A stretch of 64,000 nucleotides of DNA from positions 1 to 64,000 of the forward strand of contig UQHZ01000002.1 of assembly GCA_900541055.1 (NCBI GenBank). Reading direction: 5' to 3'. The DNA is from an uncultured Collinsella sp. (GTDB lineage: Bacteria; Actinomycetota; Coriobacteriia; Coriobacteriales; Coriobacteriaceae). The notes below the pieces were generated by a model that was not told where the DNA came from, ran no database searches, and worked only from the letters and a program-made list of their open reading frames with translations. This document shows, one piece after another, positions 1 to 8,384 of the stretch; the first letter of the stretch is position 1, and each line of letters opens with the position of its first letter. A program made the position numbers and the translations under genes.

Positions 1-6
1 TAGAGT

Positions 7-39
7 TCGTCGGCAGCGTCAGATGTGTATAAGAGACAG
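7..39 (+). other. Nextera read-1 adapter left on the contig end
   Basis: Bases 7-20 match the Illumina Nextera read-1 overhang and bases 21-39 match the 19-base Tn5 mosaic end, ending in AGAGACAG. This is library-preparation sequence and not genomic DNA. Genomic sequence begins at about base 40, so whatever lay to the left is missing and the first feature is cut. Confidence 0.97.
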
Positions 40-181
40 GATCTGCATGGCTGGTTCCTCCTTTATGTAGATGACCATGCAGAGAAGGGACAACCAAGGA
101 GGCAGGTTACTGATGCGGACTCCCGCACGCCCACGACTACCCGACGGGGACTGTGTTTTCATCTCTGGTGCCCGCATTGTA
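40..181 (-). promoter_or_regulatory. yjdF: yjdF-type 5' leader with promoter, cut just after the start codon
   Basis: On the minus strand a -10-like TACAAT lies at 181-176. It is followed by a leader of about 120 bases, a strong Shine-Dalgarno AAGGAGG (63-57) and an ATG (48-46), after which only MQI remains before the adapter. Bases 40-118 are nearly identical to 26033-26111, which precedes the yjdF-like gene at 26041. Within the leader CCTCCTT (102-96) is exactly complementary to the Shine-Dalgarno, so the RNA can hide its own ribosome site. yjdF genes are known to be preceded by a riboswitch class. I infer a translational riboswitch but do not recognise the aptamer with certainty. Confidence 0.55.
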
Positions 182-352
182 GCACGCGCGGATTCACGAT
201 GTTGATTGCCGGCGCCTAGACGGAGATGAAGGCGGTTCGATCTAGGTCAAGCCGGTCGCTCGTTCATGAAGCGGCCGATTCCCTGAAAATAAAAGGCGCC
301 CACGAGGACACCTACAGGCTATCTTCGAACTACTTGGTTGGGGCAGACGGAG

Positions 353-407
353 GAAAAAAATAGGGCAGAATCGCTCTCACGATCCCGCCCCGCAAACCCG
401 AGGGTTT
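353..407 (-). ncRNA. RNA-like hairpin plus terminator, unit A
   Basis: Read on the minus strand the unit has a small hairpin (AAACCC 407-402 with GGGTTT 399-394). It is followed by a GGGC...GCCC stem (390-387 with 366-363) with an inner ATCG/CGAT pairing, then a T-tract opposite 360-354. The same plan recurs at 482-540. The shape is that of a short terminated RNA or a duplicated intrinsic terminator. It lies downstream of an Abi_2-family gene on the same strand, with no other gene around. Confidence 0.45.
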
Positions 408-481
408 CTAACTGGCTCCATTATTCCGGGCTTCTCAGTTCTGTCATTGACCCAGGTATCATCCGTCTCCTATAGCGAGTG

Positions 482-540
482 AATATAAAAATAGGGCAGA
501 GTCGCTTGCGCAAGTCCGCCCCTAAAACCGTGAAGGTTTT
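482..540 (-). ncRNA. RNA-like hairpin plus terminator, unit B
   Basis: This is a second copy of the unit at 353-407. On the minus strand AAAACC (540-535) pairs with GGTTTT (529-524). Then GGGC (521-518) pairs with GCCC (497-494) around an inner CTTGC/GCAAG helix, and TATTTTTAT follows. It starts only 12 bases after the stop codon of the Abi gene, so at minimum it is that gene's terminator. Repetition of both the hairpin and the terminator suggests a processed small RNA. Confidence 0.5.
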
Positions 541-552
541 GCTATCTGCAGG

Positions 553-1515
553 CTATTCTACCAACCCGAGCGATTCTGTCAACCTGCGAAGGAACTCGAG
601 CGCGGAGCGAGCTGCGGCGTCGGGCCCCTTGTCGGGCAGCGCCTCGGTTTCGCCGTCGGCCCTGGCGAACATCTCGGCGAGCTCGGATGCGGCGCGCGAG
701 CGCGAGGAGCCCTCGGGTACCAAGCCGGAGTGCGCCACGAGCACGGTCGCGACCTCCTGCATGGCCGTATTCCCCATCCACTTCCTCCTGGTCGCCTTGG
801 GAATCCCCACGGCGGCGACCCTTCGGGAGACGCCGCTGGACGCCGAGCCCCGGGCGGCGCCCCTCTCGGCGAAGCAGTTGATCAGGCACGAGCCGTGCGC
901 GGCGCAGTTGCGGACGGACTTCACGCGCTTGAGGTCGTAGTGGGAGGCCTCGAGGCGCCTGTCGCCCCATCGCCTGGCGCAGAAGCGCACGAAGTCGATG
1001 AGGGTGCCGAACGAGGTGAGCTCAAGGAAGGCCCAGGCAGGCATGTCGCCGGAGTACTTCGCGTAGAGGCTCGAGCTGTAGGGGCTGCGGCCGCTCATCT
1101 TGAGCTCGCGCAGGCGGTACTCCCTGTTTGCAGTGGTAAGCGATGCCATGTAGTCGGCCACGATGGCGTAGCCGTCCTCTCCACGGTCCTCCATCTCGCG
1201 AAGCAGTGTCACCTTCTGGAAATGCTCGATGTCGAGCGTCATGCCGAGCAGGGCGTGGCGCAGCTCCTGGTCGAGCGCCGCGAGCAGGCGCAGCTGGCCG
1301 AAGTCGAGGTCTACGTAGCGGCCGTCGCGCGGGCCTCCCTCGTATTTCGAGAAGAGTTTGCGGTAGGATGCGAGCTTGAAGAAGTTGCACTTGTCGCGCA
1401 GGTAGTCCGCGGCCTCTTCCTCGGAACACAGTTCGAAGGCTACGCCCTTCTGCTTGAGGTGCTCTATCTGCTGCTCGATCGTGAGGATCGGCTTCCTATC
1501 GTGGGGTTCGGCCAT
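553..1515 (-). CDS. Abi_2-family abortive-infection protein (HEPN-type)
   Basis: This 320-residue protein resembles the Abi_2 (AbiD/AbiF) family of phage-resistance proteins. The N-terminus (LTIEQQIEHLKQKGV, then an FKLASYRKLF region) is typical. Residues RNCAAHGSCLIN form the RX4H motif of HEPN ribonuclease-like domains. Family knowledge: such proteins trigger growth arrest on infection, probably through RNA cleavage; the activity here is inferred. The ATG is preceded by AGGAGA at good spacing. The gene stands alone on the minus strand and is followed by two RNA-like units (540-353). The C-terminal 100 residues after the motif are less conserved in character and rich in Arg and Ala. Confidence 0.8.
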   Translation of the reverse strand: MAEPHDRKPILTIEQQIEHLKQKGVAFELCSEEEAADYLRDKCNFFKLASYRKLFSKYEGGPRDGRYVDLDFGQLRLLAALDQELRHALLGMTLDIEHFQKVTLLREMEDRGEDGYAIVADYMASLTTANREYRLRELKMSGRSPYSSSLYAKYSGDMPAWAFLELTSFGTLIDFVRFCARRWGDRRLEASHYDLKRVKSVRNCAAHGSCLINCFAERGAARGSASSGVSRRVAAVGIPKATRRKWMGNTAMQEVATVLVAHSGLVPEGSSRSRAASELAEMFARADGETEALPDKGPDAAARSALEFLRRLTESLGLVE

Positions 1516-1999
1516 GCTCGGTCTCCTGTCATTGATTTGAGAATCCTATTCTACCAGCATGTTTGCCCTGAATCCTGAAGGCCCGTTCGCCAACTCATAA
1601 GCAAGCCACCTGAGACTACTCACTTTGTTCACGAATGGCGAAGACCTGCGACCTGGGGTTTTGCAAATGGCGCGCAAGCCACCCGCGTTAATTCACTTGC
1701 GATTGCAGCTGGCGGCTTGCGGGCAAAAGGGCGGTTGAGTTTCAAAACGGGCGTTTTCGGCGCCATCGAGCCTCCAAAGGCGACCCGCCGCGCACTTTGG
1801 GACAAAAACAAAAACTCAAAGCCCTGAGTTTGAAAAAAGTTTTTGAGGTTGTCCCAGCTTTTGTCCCCGAAGCCGACGAAACGCGACATCGCGTCATTCG
1901 GCGGCACGCGTTCCGTGTCGATGCCGAAAACTGGGTGTAACTGGAGTGACGGGACGGCAGAACCGACGCCATCGAGTGGGAATAGTAAATAGCCCTTTG

Positions 2000-2033
2000 C
2001 GAGGGAGGTCGGAAACGGCCTCCCTCGTTTTTT
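2000..2033 (+). terminator. intrinsic terminator
   Basis: An 11-bp stem (2000-2010 with 2017-2027, one G-T pair) closes a GGAAAC loop and is followed by six T. No gene ends immediately upstream on the plus strand, so it may close an unannotated short RNA or be left over from a lost gene. Confidence 0.75.
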
Positions 2034-2388
2034 ATTTGCCTGCCATGGGCGCGTATGTGCTGTGGTGTATGTGGTACATACAAGCCTGTCGTTCAATCTC
2101 TCAAGCTGTTTAGCTGGGATGATTGTTTGCTGGTACGTTTTAAAGTGCTTTCAATTACCGAAGCAACGCCATCAATTTATTTCTAATTAATGCTGACCAG
2201 CAGATTGCTTTCGCCCGCAAGAGGTCGCTCGGACTGGTACTCAAAATGTACTCACGACGTTTTGAGTATCGATTTGCTGGTACTCACAGACGATAAAAAT
2301 GGGTGCCAACCTCGATATATTCGTTATCCCCTTCGAATCGTCAACGAATACTAAAAAGTGATTGAGTGCTACATAGCTCAAATTAGTC

Positions 2389-2410
2389 TACGTAATTACG
2401 TAATTACGTA
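2389..2410. promoter_or_regulatory. 22-bp perfect palindrome, probable operator
   Basis: TACGTAATTACGTAATTACGTA reads the same on both strands and contains tandem GTAATTAC repeats. It lies 64 bases upstream of a small ribbon-helix-helix gene and may overlap its promoter. Dimeric RHH repressors often bind tandem palindromic half sites, so autoregulation by the product of 2475-2642 is a reasonable inference. Confidence 0.55.
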
Positions 2411-2474
2411 TTCTGCCGTAAAATGATTTTGGTCAATTAAGGAACGTAGAACAGGTCAATTCGGAGGGGCGACC

Positions 2475-2642
2475 ATGGAGGAAGATCAGGCTGTTCATGC
2501 CGAAAAGGAGCTGGATAAGTTCACGCTCTCGATAACCCGTGAGGATAAGCGGGCTCTTAAGTCCTATGCCGCGCGCCAGGATAAGACGGTGGCTAAAGTT
2601 CTGCGCGAATGGATTGACGAGAAGTGTAAGGGGGAGAAGTGA
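2475..2642 (+). CDS. 55-residue ribbon-helix-helix protein ahead of type III RM genes
   Basis: This small protein begins MEEDQAVHAEKELDKFTLSI, and its residues 16-55 fit a CopG/Arc-like ribbon-helix-helix: a beta strand (KFTLSI), then helices around EDKRALKSYAARQ and TVAKVLREWIDEK. GGAGGGG precedes the ATG. Its stop overlaps the ATG of the methyltransferase gene (TGATG at 2640-2644), so the two are translationally coupled. The likely role is transcriptional control of the RM operon or a link between mod expression and the palindrome at 2389-2410. It is not a recognised antitoxin. Confidence 0.7.
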   Translation: MEEDQAVHAEKELDKFTLSITREDKRALKSYAARQDKTVAKVLREWIDEKCKGEK

Positions 2643-4778
2643 TGTCTCAGACGACGCAAGCAGTTGTTCAGAACCTTGTTGATCGCGCTGTCAAGCTGGG
2701 CGATCGTCAGCTCGCTGCCGACATCCGCGCCTTTGCGGCGCAGCGCCAGTTTGGGCTTGTATTTGAACACAACCGTCCAGAGCGACTTCGCCTTTATGGC
2801 AAACCCATCATGGAGGGCGATGTCGTACAGGTGCTTCCCGAGCGTGGTAAAAAAGAGGACTCTAGCTCCCAACTGCTATGGTTGGTAAATGCCGTTCGGG
2901 GGGGGGGTTGCTGATCTAAAGCCATATCAATCGCCCTCATATGACGAAAACGAATGTGAGCCCCGCTCCGTTGCTGTCGACGATGTCGTGCCTGTTGCTG
3001 AATATGACCAGCCGATTTATGCTGGCCTCAAAGAGACTGGGCGTGTCGAGCGCGGTGGCGATAAGCCCTATCAAGTAGTCATCAACGGCGAAAACTACCA
3101 TGCTCTTGAAACCTTGGCCTTTGCCTATGCAGGCAAAGTGGACTGCATATATATTGACCCACCCTATAACACCGGTGCCCGCGACTGGAAATATAACAAC
3201 GATTACGTCGACGGCTCCGACGCCTATCGTCACTCCAAATGGCTCGCCTTCATGGAGCGCCGCCTCAAACTCGCCAGACAACTGCTCAACCCCAACGATT
3301 CCGTACTCATCGTGACGATCGACGAGAAGGAGTACCTGAGGCTGGGGATGTTGTTGGAGAGCGTGTTCAACGGCGCAAAAATACAAATGGTGACATCTGT
3401 AATTAACCCTAAGGGCAATCGTCGGGATAACGAGTTCTCGCGTTGCGAGGAGTATTTATTCTTTGTGCTTATTGGGGGCGCTTCCGTTGGGAGCATTGGC
3501 AACACAATGCTGAAACAGGAAGAGAAGAAGGCGAAGCCAATCCGTTGGAAGGGCCTGCTGCGTAGCGCAAGCAACAACGGAAGAAGAACCGCTCGGCCAA
3601 ATCTATTTTATCCGCTTGTTTTCTCTGCCGAAGACGGCTCCTATATTAGGTGCGGAGATTCACTTCCCGTAGATTACAATCGCAACTCTTATCTAACTAA
3701 TGATAGTGAAGTTGTCGTATGGCCAATCGGCGAAGGGGGACAAGAGCTCACCTGGTCTCTTAAACCCGATACATTTCGCGCCTATCAGTCAGAAGGCTAC
3801 ATAAAATTCGGGCCATGGGATGGCATTAAACGTGTTCCATATCATCTTACTTCTGGTCAAGTTAAGGATGTTCAGTCTGGAAAGCTGGCTGTTCGCGGAT
3901 ATGATGCCGATGGAGCTGTTGTCCTGGAGCAACAAGGCGAAGCAAACGTTCGTCCAATGACCGTATGGAACCAAAAATCGCATTCAGCTAGCGAGTCAGG
4001 GACAGGAATATTGAAGTGCTTGCTCCCGAACAGGCGCTTCCCATTCCCAAAGTCCCTCTATGCCGTCGAAGACACCATTCGCTTTTTCGTCGCCGACAAG
4101 CCCGACGCCCTTGTAGTCGATTTCTTCTCAGGATCGGGTACCACGGCACATGCCGTCATGCGCTTGAACCATCAGGACGGCGGGCGCAGGCGCTCCATCA
4201 GCGTAACGAATAACGAGGTCTCCGAGGACGAATCCAAAAAGCTCACCAAGCGCGGTCTTCGCCAGGGCGACCCCGAATGGGAGGCGCTGGGCATCTGCCA
4301 GTACGTTACCAAACCACGCGTCACGGCGGCCATCACGGGCAAGACGCCCGAGGGCGATTCCATCAAGGGTGACTACAAGTTCACCGACGAGTTCCCCATG
4401 GCCGACGGCTTCGAGGAAAACGCCGTCTTCTTTGACCTCACCTACGAAGACCCGGACGCCGTCGAGCTGGGCGTGGCCTTCGAGGAGATCGCGCCCCTGC
4501 TCTGGCTGCGCGCTGGTTCGCGTGGCAGCATCATCAAGCACGAGCAGCCGGGCTTTGCCATGGCCGACGCCTACGCCGTCCTCTTCGACTTTGCTTCGGT
4601 CGGCGCTTTCATAGACGCCGTCAAGCAGAATGCCAGCATAGGGTGCGCCTATGTGATCACGGACGACACGGCTCGATACGCCTCCGTCAAGGCACAACTG
4701 CCTGGGCTCGACGTCGTCCGCCTGTACGAGAACTACCTGCAATCGTTCAAGATTGCCGCCGAGGATGCGGTGAGGTAA
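2642..4778 (+). CDS. type III restriction-modification methyltransferase (Mod), poly-G phase-variable, OFF here
   Basis: This is a beta-class adenine-N6 DNA methyltransferase: the DPPY motif (IYIDPPYNTG) comes before the FxGxG SAM-binding motif (VVDFFSGSGTT), the order seen in type III Mod subunits. The first 85 codons (from ATG 2642) and the catalytic part (in frame from 2889) are in different frames. A run of ten G at 2898-2907 joins them. With nine G the reading passes through VRGGVADLKPY and gives one 711-residue protein; with ten it stops at 2912-2914. An ATG at 2889 could start the second frame but has no good ribosome site. Type III Mod both recognises DNA and methylates it, and is required by Res. 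This is the classic layout of a phase-variable mod gene. Confidence 0.85.
2898..2907 (+). repeat. G10 homopolymer, slipped-strand switch in mod
   Basis: Ten consecutive G sit inside the mod coding region near codon 86. Loss of one G, or gain of two, restores a full-length frame. Long G tracts inside genes are hypermutable by slippage. A sequencing or polishing error of one base would look the same, so read support is needed. Confidence 0.8.
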
Positions 4779-4780
4779 AC

Positions 4781-7690
4781 ATGAGAGTCGAACTTAAGGA
4801 TTTCCAAGCCGGTGCGGTCGCGACCCTGGCGAACAAGTTGCAGTCGATGCGCCGACGCTACGAGCAGGACGGCGAGCTGTCCTCGATATGCCTCGCATCT
4901 CCCACGGGGTCGGGCAAAACGGTCATGTGCGCAGCGACGATCGAAGCGCTCTTCTTCGGAGACGACGATCTGAGCCTCATGCCCGACGAGAATGCCGTCG
5001 TTCTTTGGCTCTCGGATTCCCCGAGTCTGAACGAACAGACGAGCGTGCGTTTCTCAAACGTAGCGGACAAGCTGGCAGACAGCATCCTTGACAGGCGCCA
5101 CCTGGTCACAATTACCAACGACTTCGGAGCCGCGCACGACATTCTCGAGCCGCGCCACGTCTATTTCCTCAGCAAGGACCTACTCAGTAAGAACGGCCTG
5201 CTCATCAAGGGTAGTGAGTCCAACTCCGGCCGCGTGTTCTGGGACATCCTTGACCGCACCATCAGGGATCCGGAGCGTAACCTCTATCTGTTCATAGACG
5301 AGGCCCATCGCGGTCTGGGGGCCAATGCCTCGAGCGAGCGCGGCACCGCGACGATCTACGCTAGCCTCATTGATGGGCTCGACGGCCGTGCAGCGATGCC
5401 CATCGTCGTCGGGGTCTCTGCCACGCCGCAGAGGTTCGAGGCGGCCATGGACCAGCGCGCCGATCGCGTGCGTATGCCAAAGGTTGCTGTGACCCCTCGT
5501 GAGGTTCAGGAGTCAGGTCTGCTCAAGGACATCATCGAGTTGCGCGTGCCAGAGAAGGACGACCCTGTCGAGCACCAGTACCTCACTATGGCGTGCGAGC
5601 GCTATGCCTTGGCCTGCCGCGAGTGGAGCGAGTACTGTGCCCGTGAGGGCGAGAGCCCCGTCAACCCGCTGCTGCTCATCCAAGCGGCGGACAACGCGAG
5701 CAGCTCGGCCCTGGCTGAGATGTGCGACCAGATCACGGGCCTGGTCCCCGACCTTTCCGAGGCGATGTCGTTCGCCAACGTCTTCGGCGAGCATAAGGAC
5801 ATCGCGGCGGGAAAATACCTCATTCCCTATGTCGAGCCCGAGTTCGTTCAGGACGCCTCGCGCATTCGCGTGCTCTTCGCCAAGGAGGCTGTCTCCAACG
5901 GATGGGACTGCCCGCGAGCGGAGGTCATCTTCTCGCAGCGCAGGCGTTCGGACTCGACCTATATCGCACAGCTCGTGGGACGTATGGTACGCACTCCACT
6001 TGCGCGGCGCATCGAATCCGATGATCTTTTGAACTCAGTCGCCTGCTACCTGCCCCAGTTCAATCCCGAGAGCACTCAGGACGTGGTCGACTACCTCATG
6101 GGCCGCAAGGACGACATGGGCGAGAGCTCAATCGGCAAGCAGAACATCGTTCTCAACCCCGTGACTATCACGGCGGCTGTGCCCAAGTCCGAAGCCGACT
6201 ATCAACAGGAGCTCAAGGCGTACGAGGAGAACGAGAAGGCCATCGAGGCGGCGCGGCAGGCACAACCCGGCTACCAGGCGTCGCTTGCCGGCATCGCGAT
6301 TCAGGAGCCGTTGGACATGCAGGGAGCGCAGCCCTCGCTTGCCTCGGCGGTCAGGCCCGTCGACGTCCCGGCGCCAGAAGCGGAGCTGGCGCCTCAGCCC
6401 GCAACGGGCAACTACGTTGCAGCGTCTGCCCCGCAGCAACTTGCGACACCTGAGCCAAGTTCCGCACAGACCGAGCCGACCCAGCCCGTCTCGATCGTAA
6501 TACCCGTGCCCATGGCAAAGCCCAAGCCGCCCACCAAGCGCGAGCAGTCTTTCACGCATCAGGAGTGGCAGGGCATCCGCACAGCCTTCGATTCCATTCC
6601 CGTGCAGCGCATTCCGAAAAAGGCCAGGAACGAATTCCAGAGCCTGGTTAAGACGGCGACTCTGCTTGTCGAGACTGGCCTCGATGTCAATGCCGCGGCC
6701 GACGTAAAAAAACAGTTCGTTCAGAAGCTCAAGGGATACATCGTTGCTAACGAGGACGAGTACCGCGAAGCCAAACACGACGTAGAGGTTGCCGAGACCG
6801 TCAAGATCACGCTCGACAAGCTCAACGAGACCGAGGACCAGGAGCAGGAGGAGGCCCGCACGGACACCGAGGGCCTCAGAAAGGCCGCCCGCGACGCCGA
6901 CATGCATTTCACTAAGGAGTTTGCGAATGAGTATCGTCGCGCCAACTTCAAGGAGCTTGGGCGGCCCGAGTGCGACCTGCGCCTTGCCGCAGCGGTGCGC
7001 ACGCAGGCCATCGTTGATGCGCTCGAGGGCTGGGCGGCTCAATGCCGAAAGGAATACTTCGATAAGGTCGATGGATCTGGCGATTATGACTACCTTAACG
7101 ACGCGGCAAAGCAGCGCTACGACGAGCTGGCCCGTGAAACTGAGGGCAAGCGCCTCACAAAGATAGAGTGGCCCACGTCTACCAGCACGTCGGACGACTT
7201 CGCTAAATATCCGTGCCATATCGTGCAGAAAGAGGACGGCCTCTGCCCGCTCGACCTGAACCCGGCGGAAGACTATATCGTTAGGAACGAATTGGCAAAG
7301 AATCGCACGGTTGCCTTCTATCGCAATCCGTCGGGCAGCATGTCTGCTAAGGCGTTTTCGATTCCGTACATGTCTTCGGTGGGACGCAAGGCCCTGCATC
7401 CAGACTTCCTCTTCTTCGTGAAGGATGCAGCGGGCGTCATCAGGCCGTCCATCGTTGACCCTCATGGCGAGTTCCTCGGCGACACGCTAGCAAAGCTTAG
7501 GGGCTATGTGACCTATCTGCGCGATTATCCCGATGTGTTCAAGCAGGTACTCTTCGTCGGGGATATGGGCGAGGGCGTGTACAAGGTGCTCAACCTCTTG
7601 CGATCCGATGTGCAGGATGCCGTGATGGGCTACAGCGATGTCGACTGTAAGGCGCTCTTCTACGGCTCCTTCGCAAACGACTATCACTAG
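4781..7690 (+). CDS. type III restriction endonuclease subunit (Res), SF2 helicase
   Basis: This 969-residue protein is of usual Res length. The Walker A PTGSGKT is at 41-47, the DEAH box at 173-176 (FIDEAHRG), motif III SATP follows, and an arginine-finger motif VI (QLVGRMVR) lies near residue 400. These are the ATP-dependent translocase parts that a type III enzyme needs for cleavage. A Pro/Ala/Gln-rich linker around residues 525-590 separates the motor from the C-terminal part, where the endonuclease domain is expected (HPDFLFFVKD...VDPHGEF). I cannot identify every nuclease residue. The start ATG lies 2 bases after the mod stop with GGTGAGG ahead, so it is coupled to mod, and restriction should depend on the mod phase. 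Confidence 0.88.
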   Translation: MRVELKDFQAGAVATLANKLQSMRRRYEQDGELSSICLASPTGSGKTVMCAATIEALFFGDDDLSLMPDENAVVLWLSDSPSLNEQTSVRFSNVADKLADSILDRRHLVTITNDFGAAHDILEPRHVYFLSKDLLSKNGLLIKGSESNSGRVFWDILDRTIRDPERNLYLFIDEAHRGLGANASSERGTATIYASLIDGLDGRAAMPIVVGVSATPQRFEAAMDQRADRVRMPKVAVTPREVQESGLLKDIIELRVPEKDDPVEHQYLTMACERYALACREWSEYCAREGESPVNPLLLIQAADNASSSALAEMCDQITGLVPDLSEAMSFANVFGEHKDIAAGKYLIPYVEPEFVQDASRIRVLFAKEAVSNGWDCPRAEVIFSQRRRSDSTYIAQLVGRMVRTPLARRIESDDLLNSVACYLPQFNPESTQDVVDYLMGRKDDMGESSIGKQNIVLNPVTITAAVPKSEADYQQELKAYEENEKAIEAARQAQPGYQASLAGIAIQEPLDMQGAQPSLASAVRPVDVPAPEAELAPQPATGNYVAASAPQQLATPEPSSAQTEPTQPVSIVIPVPMAKPKPPTKREQSFTHQEWQGIRTAFDSIPVQRIPKKARNEFQSLVKTATLLVETGLDVNAAADVKKQFVQKLKGYIVANEDEYREAKHDVEVAETVKITLDKLNETEDQEQEEARTDTEGLRKAARDADMHFTKEFANEYRRANFKELGRPECDLRLAAAVRTQAIVDALEGWAAQCRKEYFDKVDGSGDYDYLNDAAKQRYDELARETEGKRLTKIEWPTSTSTSDDFAKYPCHIVQKEDGLCPLDLNPAEDYIVRNELAKNRTVAFYRNPSGSMSAKAFSIPYMSSVGRKALHPDFLFFVKDAAGVIRPSIVDPHGEFLGDTLAKLRGYVTYLRDYPDVFKQVLFVGDMGEGVYKVLNLLRSDVQDAVMGYSDVDCKALFYGSFANDYH

Positions 7691-7757
7691 GATTGTCGGG
7701 ATTTGCCTGGCGGGCGTCTCGGATCATATACCAGAACCGAATTAGTAAGGCTCGCTA

Positions 7758-7786
7758 AGGCGGCCGTCCGTTAGGGGCGGCCGCCT
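7758..7786 (+). terminator. GC-rich hairpin after res
   Basis: AGGCGGCCG (7758-7766) pairs with CGGCCGCCT (7778-7786), 67 bases after the res stop. The tail is only mildly T-rich (CTCTCTTC), so termination may be weak. Confidence 0.6.
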
Positions 7787-8080
7787 CTCTTCAGTCTTGA
7801 CCAATGATTTCAAGCGTTTCGGTGGCATTCGCCGGTCATGACCTCGTATCCGTTACGTGGGTGGCACCTCCGCTACGCCGCGTCAAGGGGGCCCATGAGA
7901 CCCCGCACAAACCTCCGCTCCGCTCCGGTTGGTGGAGGTCGTCATGGACCTCCCTTGACCCGCCTTCGCTCCGGTGCGGCTTTGCAGGGAGCAAAGCCGA
8001 CGACGACGCGCGGCGTCGCCATTCGGCTTTGCCCGCAGGGGCGAGATGTTGAGGGCAGGGTGCCCGGAACGGAGGAAGAT
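7787..8080. other. gap, probable left flank of the mobilizable element
   Basis: I find no gene with a ribosome site. The DNA becomes very GC-rich and has several short inverted repeats, for example CGGCTTTG/CAAAGCCG near 7976-8000. The change in composition from the RM operon to this stretch suggests the left edge of the integrated element lies near here, but I could not find an attachment repeat matching the right side. Confidence 0.35.
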
Positions 8081-8380
8081 ATGCAGCAGCTGATGACCGA
8101 GGAAATCGCCAAGACGGTGCCGAGGCTCTACGAGCAGGACGGGGCGGAGGACCCCACGGTCTACGCCCACTACTTCTCGTGCGTGAACGGATGGGACTGG
8201 TGGCTGCTCGAGTTCGACGGCACGGACGAGGCGTTCGGCCTCGTCGAGGGCTACGACGACGAGCTGGGTTATTTCAGTCTCAAGGAGATGGCCGAGCTGA
8301 ATCGTTCGATGGGTTTCGCCGTCGTCGAGCGCGACGAGCACTTCTCCCCGAAGCCGCTCAGCGCCGTCAGGAGGAGGTAA
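8081..8380 (+). CDS. DUF2958 family protein
   Basis: The 99-residue sequence (MQQLMTEEIAKTVPRLYEQD, then VYAHYFSCVNGWDWWLLEFDG and ELGYFSLKEMAEL) matches the DUF2958 pattern seen on plasmids and integrative elements. Family function is unknown. The start is set by GGAGGA seven bases upstream. It is followed after 4 bases by another small gene with which it should be cotranscribed. Its presence is a marker for conjugative or mobilizable DNA and agrees with the relaxase genes downstream. Confidence 0.8.
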   Translation: MQQLMTEEIAKTVPRLYEQDGAEDPTVYAHYFSCVNGWDWWLLEFDGTDEAFGLVEGYDDELGYFSLKEMAELNRSMGFAVVERDEHFSPKPLSAVRRR

Positions 8381-8384
8381 CTCC

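Larger units (their letters stand above)
1516..2474. other. 960-base intergenic stretch with several inverted repeats
   Basis: I see no convincing gene here. Visible structures are a 60-base nested inverted repeat at 1797-1856 (outer arms TGGGACAA/TTGTCCCA, inner CAAAAACT/AGTTTTTG); the motif GAGTGGGAATAG at 1974-1985, which recurs elsewhere in the window; an intrinsic terminator at 2000-2033; an inverted repeat TACTCAAAA/TTTTGAGTA at 2238-2268 with further GTACTCA half sites nearby; and a perfect palindrome at 2389-2410. The last two lie upstream of the restriction-modification operon and may control it. Confidence 0.5.

Noticed and set aside
1629..2096. Minus-strand open frame of 155 codons
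   Set aside because: It runs straight through the terminator at 2000-2033 and the nested inverted repeat at 1797-1856, has no ribosome site and no family resemblance that I can name.
2889..2891. ATG at 2889 as the true start of the methyltransferase
   Set aside because: No ribosome site precedes it, and the 85 codons upstream encode typical Mod N-terminal sequence in the other frame. Reinitiation there remains possible.
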